The position numbers and the translations under genes are program-made. This document shows, piece after piece, positions 1 through 5,840 of a stretch of 31,520 nucleotides of DNA (within the stretch, counting starts at the first letter, position 1; each line of letters starts with the position of its first letter). This DNA is from a virus. The notes under the pieces were generated by a model. It made no database searches. It was not told the origin of the DNA and saw nothing but the letters and a program-made list of their open reading frames with translations. Location of the stretch: positions 1 through 31,520 of IMG/VR virus record IMGVR_UViG_3300037342_000010; one strand, written 5' to 3'.

Positions 1-63
1 ACTGGATTCGATCCCGGCGGTCCGAGATACGGGAGCACGTAGGAGACGGCGCGATTCACTCCA

Positions 64-115
64 CTTCGTAGCGAAGGCTTGTATTTGTCAATACTCGGAC
101 AGTTGATTTTTCAAC
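64..115. promoter_or_regulatory. Three consecutive small perfect inverted repeats
   Basis: This spacer ahead of the first gene holds three perfect 5-bp inverted repeats in 52 bases: CTTCG/CGAAG (64-68, 72-76), GTATT/AATAC (81-85, 90-94) and GTTGA/TCAAC (102-106, 111-115), with loops of 3, 4 and 4 bases. They could be operator half-site pairs or small RNA hairpins in a leader. A TTGTCA hexamer at 85-90 could be a -35 box, but no -10 box is well placed. Function is unknown. Short repeats like these can arise by chance; having three in a row is the only unusual part. Confidence 0.3.
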
Positions 116-176
116 ATCGACCAACTTGAACGCCTTTCGTGGATACCATTGGGTGCGAGCTTACGTGCAGGATTTT

Positions 177-1175
177 ATGGCGGAAACCGTGAACGCCCCT
201 GGCTCGATGCCGGTTTGGCGGATTCCATCGCAAGCCGACTGGCACAACGTGAGCGATGCCGTCGAAGACGCCACGGAGTTCTTGCGGACCCACGAAGGCG
301 AAGTGGAATTCGACTTTCAGGGGAACCGCTACAAGGTTCCTTACGGCTGTGACTACTGCGTGATGGTGGGTTCGGTGATGCCGGAACAGCGAGCCCGGTA
401 TAGCACTTCAGGCTTGCGGACGCAGCCTTTCTGGATGGGTGGCGATGAGAACATGTTGGCGAGGGATGCCGGCGCGATCTCATTGCGCTCGGTGCAGGAT
501 GCTTACGCCTCAGCGATGTTTTCGACTTCTCCAGCAGTCCCGCAGCATGTTATAGACCAAGCCTTGGTAGCGAGTGCCGTAGCCGACAATGCCACGGCTG
601 CGGCTTCGCCCAATGCGGCAATTACACGGCAGCACGCAGAGCAGGCAATGCAGCGTATCAATGAGATCACAAACCAGCGGCTAGCCGACTATGTGTATGG
701 GCCGTCGCCAACCTTCGAGCGGCTGCGCTCCAGAGGTCGCCAGGCTTTCGATGGCGGCGATGTGCTGCGGAACCCAATTCAGTTCGCGTTGCCAGATCCG
801 ATTCGCGTGGACCCGCTGGACTTACCCGGCGTGGGGAACACGGGCGCGCCGCAGTGGAATTTCAGTGAAGTGGCACGCTGGCCAACGGCTGCACCGTCAG
901 CCCGTGAACTGGACTTGCAGCGGCGGCTGGATACCGTGCGGGAGTGCCTATCGAGGGGGCCGAATCCGATTGTATTTGGCACCCCAGAGGATGCACGGAG
1001 CGCAATGGAAGCGTTGAATTACCCTGCGGCTCCAGTCCAAGACTTGGACTCTTACGTTTACCGCTACGAGTTCGTAAACGGGCAGGCATTGAAAGTGAAC
1101 GACAAGCTCTCTTGCGGGACGATTCTGGATGCGGCTGCGAGGCCGGTGAGGAAGTTCCGGCTGGTGGAGGAGTAG
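177..1175 (+). CDS. Unrecognised phage protein with conserved basic C-terminal tail
   Basis: An unrecognised protein of 332 residues. I chose the ATG at 177 because AGGA lies just upstream; the frame stays open upstream to a TTG at 126, which has no ribosome binding site. There is no signal peptide or membrane segment. A CDYC motif is at about residues 58-61, the middle is alanine-rich and probably helical, and a proline-rich part follows. The last residues, RPVRKFRLVEE, recur in the next gene and, in altered form, in the one after it, so the three proteins probably share a partner or destination. The stop is followed at once by the next open frame. It may be a virion or packaged protein, but nothing identifies a function. 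Confidence 0.75.
   Translation: MAETVNAPGSMPVWRIPSQADWHNVSDAVEDATEFLRTHEGEVEFDFQGNRYKVPYGCDYCVMVGSVMPEQRARYSTSGLRTQPFWMGGDENMLARDAGAISLRSVQDAYASAMFSTSPAVPQHVIDQALVASAVADNATAAASPNAAITRQHAEQAMQRINEITNQRLADYVYGPSPTFERLRSRGRQAFDGGDVLRNPIQFALPDPIRVDPLDLPGVGNTGAPQWNFSEVARWPTAAPSARELDLQRRLDTVRECLSRGPNPIVFGTPEDARSAMEALNYPAAPVQDLDSYVYRYEFVNGQALKVNDKLSCGTILDAAARPVRKFRLVEE
1034..1050. repeat. 17-bp palindrome, copy 1 (perfect)
   Basis: AGTCCAAGACTTGGACT is a perfect palindrome of two 8-bp arms around one central base, inside the first coding gene. Five related copies occur at 3182, 7201, 11921, 19188 and 23558, in different reading frames, which argues that the DNA site rather than a peptide is conserved. 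A site for a dimeric DNA-binding protein is the simplest reading. Confidence 0.5.
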
Positions 1176-1236
1176 GTGGGAGTGGGAAGGCGCGGCAGAA
1201 AACGTCATCGAACTGGCAGAAGAGGCGGCTGGCTTA

Positions 1237-1380
1237 TTGAAGTCGGAGCCGACACTCTACCGCACTTGGTTCGCACACAGCCGATTCTTAGGATTCCGTG
1301 GTACAAGAGATTGTGGAGGTGGGTTATGGGTGGAAACGGAGTCGGAGGAGTATTCGGTGGACCGTTTGATTCGCAAATGA
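1237..1380 (+). CDS. Doubtful overlapping small ORF in another frame
   Basis: Between 1150 and 1380 a second + frame is open, and its translation looks more protein-like (balanced charges, AAENVIELAEEAAG) than the arginine-rich frame that continues into the annotated gene. It has no ATG or GTG; the first usable start is TTG 1237, giving 47 residues ending SVDRLIRK. It overlaps the start of the 1326 gene. It could be the remnant of a gene that lost its start, or chance. It is listed only because neither frame explains this segment well. Confidence 0.15.
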   Translation: MKSEPTLYRTWFAHSRFLGFRGTRDCGGGLWVETESEEYSVDRLIRK

Positions 1381-1697
1381 TGGCAGAGCCGCCGATGTGG
1401 CGCGGAGTCGGTATGACTACGACGGCAACCGATGCACAGTCGTATGCACAAGGCGGGCAGGCTGCGTGGCAGCACGGCCTGGCCGGGACGCTGGGCGGTA
1501 TCGCCGCAGCCGTTGGCCCTGGCGAAGCCAACTCCTACCAATTTGGTTTCACGGGATGGCAGGAAGGCAGAGGCTACGTTCCGAGAGGCTACGTTCCGAT
1601 AGAAACAAAACCCGCCCCTGCACCTTCCGAGCCCGGCAAGCCGATCTCCGAGGCTGCGGCTCGGCCAGCTCGTAAAATCAGGATCGTGGAGGAGTAG
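1326..1697 (+). CDS. Unrecognised protein sharing a capsid peptide and the C-terminal tail
   Basis: A protein of 123 residues starting at ATG 1326, which has a strong GGAGGT ribosome binding site 5 bases upstream. The same frame is open from GTG 1176, but that extension begins with an arginine-rich, unconvincing stretch. Two things stand out. It contains YQFGFTGWQE, and the major capsid protein contains YQFGFTGWKE, an 8-residue exact match in an otherwise unrelated protein. It also ends RPARKIRIVEE, nearly the same tail as the preceding protein. A 15-bp tandem duplication encodes the repeat GYVPRGYVP. It is rich in Gly, Ala and Gln. A minor virion component is possible; function is unknown. 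Confidence 0.6.
   Translation: MGGNGVGGVFGGPFDSQMMAEPPMWRGVGMTTTATDAQSYAQGGQAAWQHGLAGTLGGIAAAVGPGEANSYQFGFTGWQEGRGYVPRGYVPIETKPAPAPSEPGKPISEAAARPARKIRIVEE
1570..1599 (+). repeat. 15-bp perfect tandem duplication
   Basis: The unit GAGGCTACGTTCCGA occurs twice back to back (1570-1584 and 1585-1599). Its length is a multiple of three, so the frame is kept and the protein gains a repeated RGYVP unit. This looks like a recent slippage duplication in a low-complexity C-terminal part. Confidence 0.9.
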
Positions 1698-1703
1698 CGT
1701 GTT

Positions 1704-1868
1704 GTGCCCGGCAACTACATTGAATTCCCTTTCCGAATCATCGAGAAGCGCCGGCGCCGTGGCAGAAAGAAAAACTGCCAGTGTAAAGCGTGTCGGGACA
1801 AAACCGCACGCACGGTGATGACGGGAGCGGAGCGGCCGGTTCGTAAAATCCGCGTGGTGAAGCGCTGA
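1704..1868 (+). CDS. Small basic Cys-containing protein with the shared C-terminal tail
   Basis: A 54-residue gene starting with GTG at 1704 behind a good GGAGGAG ribosome binding site that overlaps the end of the previous gene. The protein is very basic: KRRRRGRKKN is at about residues 15-24, followed by CQCKAC (25-30), a compact cysteine cluster that could bind a metal. It ends ERPVRKIRVVKR, a third version of the tail seen on the two preceding proteins. Three genes in a row with diverged DNA but the same C-terminal motif strongly support this small frame being real. I recognise no family. Confidence 0.65.
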   Translation: MPGNYIEFPFRIIEKRRRRGRKKNCQCKACRDKTARTVMTGAERPVRKIRVVKR

Positions 1869-1913
1869 AAAGTCAGATCAAAAGTGAGCAAGTGAAGAAA
1901 AATAAAAAAGTGC

Positions 1914-1942
1914 TTGACTCGCTTGCAGTTTCGGGGTAAGGT
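1914..1942 (+). promoter_or_regulatory. Sigma-70-like promoter, possibly leaderless
   Basis: TTGACT (1914-1919, 5 of 6 to consensus), an exact 17-base spacer and TAAGGT (1937-1942, 3 of 6) lie just before the gene starting at 1951. An A-rich tract at about 1894-1909 sits where an UP element would be. The predicted start of transcription falls at about 1949-1951, on or next to the ATG, so the mRNA may have almost no leader. The 8-base string TGCTTGAC recurs at 14639, also at a putative -35. Confidence 0.45.
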
Positions 1943-1950
1943 TCGAGGCG

Positions 1951-2790
1951 ATGAACAACTGGATAGGGCTTGCGAATCTCGTCGTGAATGCAGCGGTTCT
2001 GCTAACGCTCATCTTCGTTGTCCTAAAAGAACTCAAGGAGATTAAGATTATGGCAACCGCATCTCAGGCTCTTACCGACCTACAGGCCATGCTAACCGCG
2101 CTTGTCGCAGACGTTGCGGCAGCGGTCACGGACATTGCTGACCTGATCGAACAAGTCTCGGCCTTGAATGGCCTTAACCCAACGGCAGTCGAAGCCGTTG
2201 TTGCGCAGGGCAACGCGGCTCTGGCCAGCCTTCAGGCTTCGGTCGCCAATGCCAACAACATCCTGAATCCGTCGACGGTGACGATCTCGATCTCACCAAC
2301 GACTGCTTCTCTGGCGCCGGGCGCAACACAGCAATTCACGGGCACCGTGAGCGGCAACGCGAACACGGCTGTGACGTACAGTTGCTTGACGGGAAGCATC
2401 TCGCAGACCGGGCTCTACACCGCTTCGACGACTCCGGGAACCGACACGGTTACGGCTGCAAGTCAGGCGAACCAGGCCAAGGTCGCGACCGCTCTGGTCA
2501 CGGTCTCGGCTACGGTTGCTCCGACGATCACGGTTTCGATTTCACCGACTAGCGCTGGTCCCGTGGCTCAGGGCTCGACGCAGCTATTCACGGCTTCGGT
2601 TACCGGCGATCCGGCGAACGCTGGCGTGACTTGGTCGCTGGCTCCGGTGGCCGTTGGTGTGTCGACCGGAACGATCAACCCGACGACCGGGATCTACGCA
2701 CCGCCAACCACGCCGGGTGGAACTGACACGGTCATCGCGACCAGCGTCAGCGCTCCGACTGTGACTGCCACCGCAACGGTGACGTTCTAA
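1951..2790 (+). CDS. Membrane-anchored protein with two Ig-like (Big_2-type) domains
   Basis: A protein of 279 residues. One hydrophobic segment (about 5-25) is followed by KELKEIK, predicting an N-in anchor or uncleaved signal. A helical alanine-rich part (about 36-100) follows, then two tandem beta domains at about 110-190 and 193-279, each opening with the (V)SISPT...G.TQ.F pattern of bacterial Ig-like group 2 domains. Such domains decorate phage heads and tails and bind surface sugars. A second in-frame start at 2050 (MATASQALTD) has an AAGGAG site and would give a form without the membrane segment, so the gene may make two products. Its own promoter lies directly upstream. The role is probably surface display or virion decoration. 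Confidence 0.75.
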   Translation: MNNWIGLANLVVNAAVLLTLIFVVLKELKEIKIMATASQALTDLQAMLTALVADVAAAVTDIADLIEQVSALNGLNPTAVEAVVAQGNAALASLQASVANANNILNPSTVTISISPTTASLAPGATQQFTGTVSGNANTAVTYSCLTGSISQTGLYTASTTPGTDTVTAASQANQAKVATALVTVSATVAPTITVSISPTSAGPVAQGSTQLFTASVTGDPANAGVTWSLAPVAVGVSTGTINPTTGIYAPPTTPGGTDTVIATSVSAPTVTATATVTF

Positions 2791-2811
2791 GCTGATGGTT
2801 CTGTTCTCCCA

Positions 2812-2838
2812 GGGAGACATCTGAAAATGGTGTCTCCC
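2812..2838 (+). terminator. 8-bp hairpin: attenuator or terminator with a weak T tract
   Basis: GGGAGACA (2812-2819) and TGTCTCCC (2831-2838) form a perfect 8-bp stem with an 11-base loop, followed by TACTTTT. It probably ends or attenuates transcription of the Ig-like gene. The stem also contains the only ribosome binding site of ATG 2827 and its loop contains that ATG, which is why I prefer the downstream start at 2860. Confidence 0.45.
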
Positions 2839-2859
2839 TACTTTTGGAGCAAATTCCGC

Positions 2860-3255
2860 ATGACTGAGCGTTGGGAAATAACGGTTGGAGAGATCGAAGA
2901 GGGCGTCAACTGCAAGTTCTTCCGCAACGATTTTCAGGTGTACCGCTTTACGGCTCCGGATATGATTCTCGCAATGCTGGCACTCCCAGAAAAAGTTCGC
3001 AAGCTGAGCCAGTTCCCGGTTCGTATCAACAATCGCAAGGACGTGAACGATAACGTATTGGGGCGAGAGATTTATTACCGGGAGATGACTGCTATCGTTG
3101 CGGACTTCGACGGCGAGAACGGTAGAGTTCTCATGCGAGCACCATATCCTCGTGGGTTCTTGTCGGAGCCGTGGGTCGATGGGTCCAAGTCTTGGAATCA
3201 GGACATCTGGGAAGACCTGCTATCGCCGCACATTCATTGGCACAGAGAGGAATAA
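2860..3255 (+). CDS. Unrecognised phage protein
   Basis: A soluble-looking protein of 131 residues (MTERWEITVG...) with mixed alpha/beta character and no membrane segment, signal peptide or cysteine motif that I recognise. I chose ATG 2860, with GGAG 10 bases upstream. An in-frame ATG at 2827 would add 11 residues but lies in the loop of a stable hairpin. It opens a tight run of accessory genes that includes an anti-defence candidate and a peptide deformylase, so an early or host-takeover role is possible. It contains copy 2 of the dispersed 17-bp palindrome. Confidence 0.7.
   Translation: MTERWEITVGEIEEGVNCKFFRNDFQVYRFTAPDMILAMLALPEKVRKLSQFPVRINNRKDVNDNVLGREIYYREMTAIVADFDGENGRVLMRAPYPRGFLSEPWVDGSKSWNQDIWEDLLSPHIHWHREE
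3182..3198. repeat. 17-bp palindrome, copy 2
   Basis: GGTCCAAGTCTTGGAAT matches copy 1 at 14 of 17 positions. The inner arms TCCAAG/CTTGGA are perfect around a one-base centre. It lies in a coding region, in a different codon phase from copy 1. Confidence 0.4.
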
Positions 3256-3260
3256 AAACC

Positions 3261-3479
3261 ATGAGCAACATCGTCAGTCCGCTGTTCCAGTTCCATAAGC
3301 TCAACGAGGCTGGGATCAAGAACGCCCAACTCATAGCCGAATCGTTTGACAGCGTGTTGTGCTACCTGTCGAAAATCTGTCCAGACGGTCGAGAGTTTTC
3401 GATCACAAAAACCAAACTGGAAGAGGCTAGCTTCTTCGCCAAGAAAGCCATGGCGATGCGGCCTGAAAATCAGGCATGA
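3261..3479 (+). CDS. Acb2/Tad1-hairpin-like small protein, possible anti-defence sponge
   Basis: A 72-residue protein starting at ATG 3261 with a GAGAGG ribosome binding site. The layout is an N-terminal helix (NEAGIKNAQLIAESFDSVL), a turn with CPDGRE, then a second helix carrying TKLEEASFFAKKAMA. This two-helix pattern, with GRE.S...TKLEEA...A.KA, resembles phage small proteins assigned to the Acb2/Tad1 hairpin domain. In the characterised members, Acb2 oligomers sequester the cyclic nucleotides of CBASS and Tad1 sequesters the Thoeris signal. I recall the family from its pattern only, and many relatives are untested. The gene overlaps the next by ATGA, so the two are translated together. 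Confidence 0.55.
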   Translation: MSNIVSPLFQFHKLNEAGIKNAQLIAESFDSVLCYLSKICPDGREFSITKTKLEEASFFAKKAMAMRPENQA

Positions 3480-3715
3480 AGCAGATCGTCACCGTCTCCC
3501 CCTTATCTCCGGCTGAGGTTGCACAGATGGCGGAAGCCGAGAAGAATCTCGGGATCTCCCGGGCGGTGTACGAGGGTCGCCAGCGCGAGTACATGGCCGC
3601 GTTGGAAGGGTTGAAGAAGCGCTACGATCCAAAGTTTGCGGAGAATTCAAAGAGTCCGATTTATAAGTATTCGGCTCAGGTGGTCAACAACTGTGTGGTT
3701 ATCTCCTTGGAGTAG
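3476..3715 (+). CDS. Small unrecognised protein coupled to the Acb2-like gene
   Basis: A 79-residue protein whose ATG overlaps the stop of the preceding gene (ATGA), which suggests translational coupling. The first half is charged and probably helical (EVAQMAEAEKNLGISRAVYEGRQREYMAALEG in parts); the end is beta-like and hydrophobic (QVVNNCVVISLE). No known motif or membrane segment is seen. It may work with the Acb2-like protein because of the coupling, but that is inference. Confidence 0.65.
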   Translation: MKQIVTVSPLSPAEVAQMAEAEKNLGISRAVYEGRQREYMAALEGLKKRYDPKFAENSKSPIYKYSAQVVNNCVVISLE

Positions 3716-3719
3716 ACCG

Positions 3720-4022
3720 ATGCCAGTCCCGCTATGTGAGCCGTGCCTTCGCCGTAGTCGACAGAGTCGGGCGTCACGCAAGGTTGGAGACGAATGGTTC
3801 TGCGATACCTGCTGGGTGGGTGGCGGCGCTGAAGAACGGAAGTGTCGGCTGTGTCCGCGGAACATTCGGGAATCGAACCAAACAGAGTACTGCGCACGCT
3901 GCCAGCAATCGGGCGCTGCGAAGAAAGACATCAAAAAGCGAGAGGAAAATGAATCAGTACGACCGAGTCCTAACGTGGAACACGAGCCTGGTGGGTTTGC
4001 CGTGCCAGCCGACTTCAAGTGA
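3720..4022 (+). CDS. Protein with four CxxC motifs (double zinc finger)
   Basis: A 100-residue protein starting at ATG 3720 with TTGGAG upstream. Four CxxC pairs are evenly placed: CEPC, CDTC, CRLC and CARC. Four pairs are enough for two structural zinc sites of the treble-clef or zinc-ribbon kind. The C-terminal third is charged and looks disordered. Its last 74 bases overlap the start of the peptide deformylase gene in another frame. Binding to nucleic acid or a host protein is plausible, but the family is not recognised. Confidence 0.65.
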   Translation: MPVPLCEPCLRRSRQSRASRKVGDEWFCDTCWVGGGAEERKCRLCPRNIRESNQTEYCARCQQSGAAKKDIKKREENESVRPSPNVEHEPGGFAVPADFK

Positions 4023-4500
4023 AGAGTGCTTCGCGCTAAACCTTCGCCAGCGGCTTTTGCGGACGTGTGTGGCCTACGGTGGCGTTGGAGTGGCGGCTTC
4101 GCAGATCGGCGTGAATCTCCGAGCCGCTCTGGTCAATTACGAAGACCGGACGATTATGTTTATCAATCCGGAGATTACGGAGACATCAGGCGGGTCGCTG
4201 TTCTGGGAGGGGTGCTTGAGCCTCCCGCTCTGCACCGGGGGCCGTGCCAAGAACAAGACGTACCAGGGTGGCAAGGTCCATCGGCCTGACAAGATCACCG
4301 TGAAGTACCAGAACGACGGCGGCGAAGAGAAGGTCGAAGAGTTTACGGACTACATGGCGCACATCGTTCAACACGAACTCGATCATCTCGACGGCCGATT
4401 TTACGTTGAGCATTTGAGCAGTGTGGAGCGGGACATTATCTTCCGTAAGTTCCGGCGATTTCAGCGGTACTTTCAAGTGGTTGAGGAGGTCAAGGTCTAA
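3949..4500 (+). CDS. def: Peptide deformylase
   Basis: A peptide deformylase of 183 residues, which removes the formyl group from the N-terminal methionine of new proteins. All three family motifs are intact: GVGVAASQIG (45-54), EGCLSLP (87-93) and QHELDHLDG (141-149). The metal ligands should be Cys89, His142 and His146, with Glu143 as catalytic base. The length is slightly above the usual bacterial 165-170, mainly because of a loop after the second motif (about 95-115). The start is ATG 3949 with GAGG upstream; the upstream frame has no better site. It overlaps the zinc-finger gene before it and the next gene by TAATG. Phage deformylases are known, notably in cyanophages, where they act on phage or host proteins during infection. 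Confidence 0.93.
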   Translation: MNQYDRVLTWNTSLVGLPCQPTSSEECFALNLRQRLLRTCVAYGGVGVAASQIGVNLRAALVNYEDRTIMFINPEITETSGGSLFWEGCLSLPLCTGGRAKNKTYQGGKVHRPDKITVKYQNDGGEEKVEEFTDYMAHIVQHELDHLDGRFYVEHLSSVERDIIFRKFRRFQRYFQVVEEVKV

Positions 4501-4871
4501 TGTGGACATATCATCAGGCAAGCGGATGTTTGGAAGACGCGGACGGGGTGATTGCCGGAACCGGCTACAGTGGACACGGTCCCGGAGTCAATAATCCGAC
4601 GCTGCAGAACGATCCAGATGTCGGTCCCATACCGCAAGGTTTTTGGACGATCAGCCCATCGTTTTCGAGTCCAACCAAAGGGCCGGTGGTGATGGACCTG
4701 ATGCCGAACGCGGCTACAGAAACGTTTGGGCGTAGCGGTTTTATGATGCACGGCGATTCGGTGGAGCACCCGGGCGCGGAAGGGGCAAGTTTGGGTTGCA
4801 TCATCATGGCGCGGTCGATTCGCCAGGCTGTGGCTGCGAGCGCGGACAAGGAATTGCAGGTGGTGGCATGA
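4500..4871 (+). CDS. Tlde1/DUF2778-like peptidoglycan L,D-transpeptidase-type enzyme
   Basis: A 123-residue protein resembling the Tlde1 (DUF2778) family, which is related to L,D-transpeptidases and cuts or exchanges D-amino acids in peptidoglycan stems. Visible hallmarks are GYSGHGPGVNNP (about 22-33), GPIPQGFWTI (42-51), HGDS (84-87) and SLGC (97-100). His84 and Cys100 should be the catalytic pair. It has no signal peptide, so it must reach the cell wall through lysis, the virion or a holin. It overlaps the deformylase gene by TAATG. Possible roles are an endolysin-like lysis enzyme or blocking of cross-linking during infection. The family call is from motifs; the role is inference. Confidence 0.75.
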   Translation: MWTYHQASGCLEDADGVIAGTGYSGHGPGVNNPTLQNDPDVGPIPQGFWTISPSFSSPTKGPVVMDLMPNAATETFGRSGFMMHGDSVEHPGAEGASLGCIIMARSIRQAVAASADKELQVVA

Positions 4872-5455
4872 GCAAGCCGATTCTAGTTCTCGACTTCGAT
4901 GGTGTCTGCCACAGCTACACAAGTGGCTGGAAGGGCGCGGACGTGATCTCCGATCCGCCAGTCGAAGGCTTATGGCATTTCCTTAACGATGCCGTCAAGG
5001 TCTTCGAGGTCAACATCTTCTCGTCTCGCTCGAATCAGGCCGGAGGGATCGAAGCGATGAAGGTGTGGTTCGCTCATGAAGGCGATGTGGTGCCGGGGAT
5101 TGTGGCCGAACTTCGCTTTCCAACTGAGAAGCCGCCAGCGATGATCACATTGGATGATCGCGGCATATTGTTTGAGGGGACGTGGCCATCCGTGGAGAAG
5201 TTGAAATCTTTTCAACCTTGGTATCTTCGAAAGAAAGGAGGGCCAAACATGCAACCACACCAAGAACGAGTTGTAGCGGAAATGAAGGAGTTGGATGAGA
5301 AGATCGTCAAACTTGACACCTTCCGGCATAGTCCGCTTTACGAAACGCTGCCAGATGCAGAGAGAGATCGGCTGACGCGGCAGTACGCCCACATGAAGGA
5401 TTACTCGAATGTGCTCGCTGAGCGCATCGTTGCGTTCGACGTGCCGCAGTCGTAA
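4868..5455 (+). CDS. HAD-family phosphatase fused to a crAss001_48-like small phage domain
   Basis: A protein of 195 residues with two parts. Residues 1-125 carry HAD phosphatase motifs: DFDGV (9-13), a motif II serine region SSRS (52-55), Lys88, and LDDR (95-98). HAD enzymes hydrolyse small phosphate esters; phage members can act on nucleotides or nucleic acid ends. Residues 128-195 (MQPHQERVVAEMKELDEK... to ...YSNVLAERIVAF) match the pattern of small stand-alone phage proteins annotated as crAss001_48-related. Met128, at 5249, follows a perfect AAAGGAGG site, so the second part is probably also made alone. It overlaps the previous gene by ATGA. The HAD call is fairly sure; the second family is recalled by pattern. 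Confidence 0.75.
   Translation: MSKPILVLDFDGVCHSYTSGWKGADVISDPPVEGLWHFLNDAVKVFEVNIFSSRSNQAGGIEAMKVWFAHEGDVVPGIVAELRFPTEKPPAMITLDDRGILFEGTWPSVEKLKSFQPWYLRKKGGPNMQPHQERVVAEMKELDEKIVKLDTFRHSPLYETLPDAERDRLTRQYAHMKDYSNVLAERIVAFDVPQS
5234..5251 (+). promoter_or_regulatory. Internal ribosome binding site and start inside the HAD fusion gene
   Basis: AAAGGAGG (5234-5241) stands 7 bases before an in-frame ATG (5249-5251). It is the strongest ribosome binding site in this gene cluster, better than that of the full-length gene. It would give a 68-residue protein, 5249-5455, identical to the C-terminal domain. Confidence 0.6.
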
Positions 5456-5466
5456 ATGGGTATCGC

Positions 5467-5495
5467 TTGTAATTTAGACGAACGGAGCGTATAAA
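5467..5495 (+). promoter_or_regulatory. Sigma-70-like promoter placed for leaderless transcription
   Basis: TTGTAA (5467-5472, 4 of 6), an exact 17-base spacer and TATAAA (5490-5495, 5 of 6) form the best promoter match I found. Only six bases separate the -10 box from ATG 5502, so transcription should start at or beside the start codon. The nearby GGAG at 5484-5487 lies within the spacer and is too far from the ATG to be a ribosome binding site. Confidence 0.55.
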
Positions 5496-5501
5496 AACCG
5501 C

Positions 5502-5840
5502 ATGTCAGTGATCGAGCAAGTCTGCTTAGTCAAGGGACACAACATCCAAAGTCTCATTGCGAAAGACCTCGTGGACCCCATGTTTAAGCTGGTGGTCCAT
5601 GAGTACGAACGCCGCTGTACTCAGTGCGGCAAGACTCTTACTGAAATCGAAAGATACAAAATCAGTTCTCGCGGGACGGCCCGCCAGAAGAATGGAAAAC
5701 CGAATGCCCATAGCACCCGAAGTAAAATCGAAGCCGGCGCCGCCGGTGAATCTCACCAAACTCCCGAGCCTAAGCCCGTACCTAGTCCCGAACCTGCTGT
5801 GCTCGAACCGAGCGTGCAACCGGCTCCTGACCAATCCTAA
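5502..5840 (+). CDS. Unrecognised protein with CxxC and proline-rich tail
   Basis: A 112-residue protein. The first half is folded-looking and includes RRCTQCGKTL (about 38-47), a single CxxC knuckle. The second half is low-complexity and rich in Pro, Glu and Ser (PEPKPVPSPEPAVLEPS). No usable ribosome binding site precedes ATG 5502, but a promoter -10 box lies six bases upstream, so it may be translated from a leaderless mRNA. Its C-terminal half overlaps the next gene in another frame. Part of that low-complexity composition may result from carrying two frames. Function is unknown. Confidence 0.6.
   Translation: MSVIEQVCLVKGHNIQSLIAKDLVDPMFKLVVHEYERRCTQCGKTLTEIERYKISSRGTARQKNGKPNAHSTRSKIEAGAAGESHQTPEPKPVPSPEPAVLEPSVQPAPDQS

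Noticed and set aside
1-30. T-arm-like string (GATTCGATCCC) at the left edge, possible tRNA end
   Set aside because: The stem does not pair with five bases and the rest would lie outside the window, so it cannot be supported.
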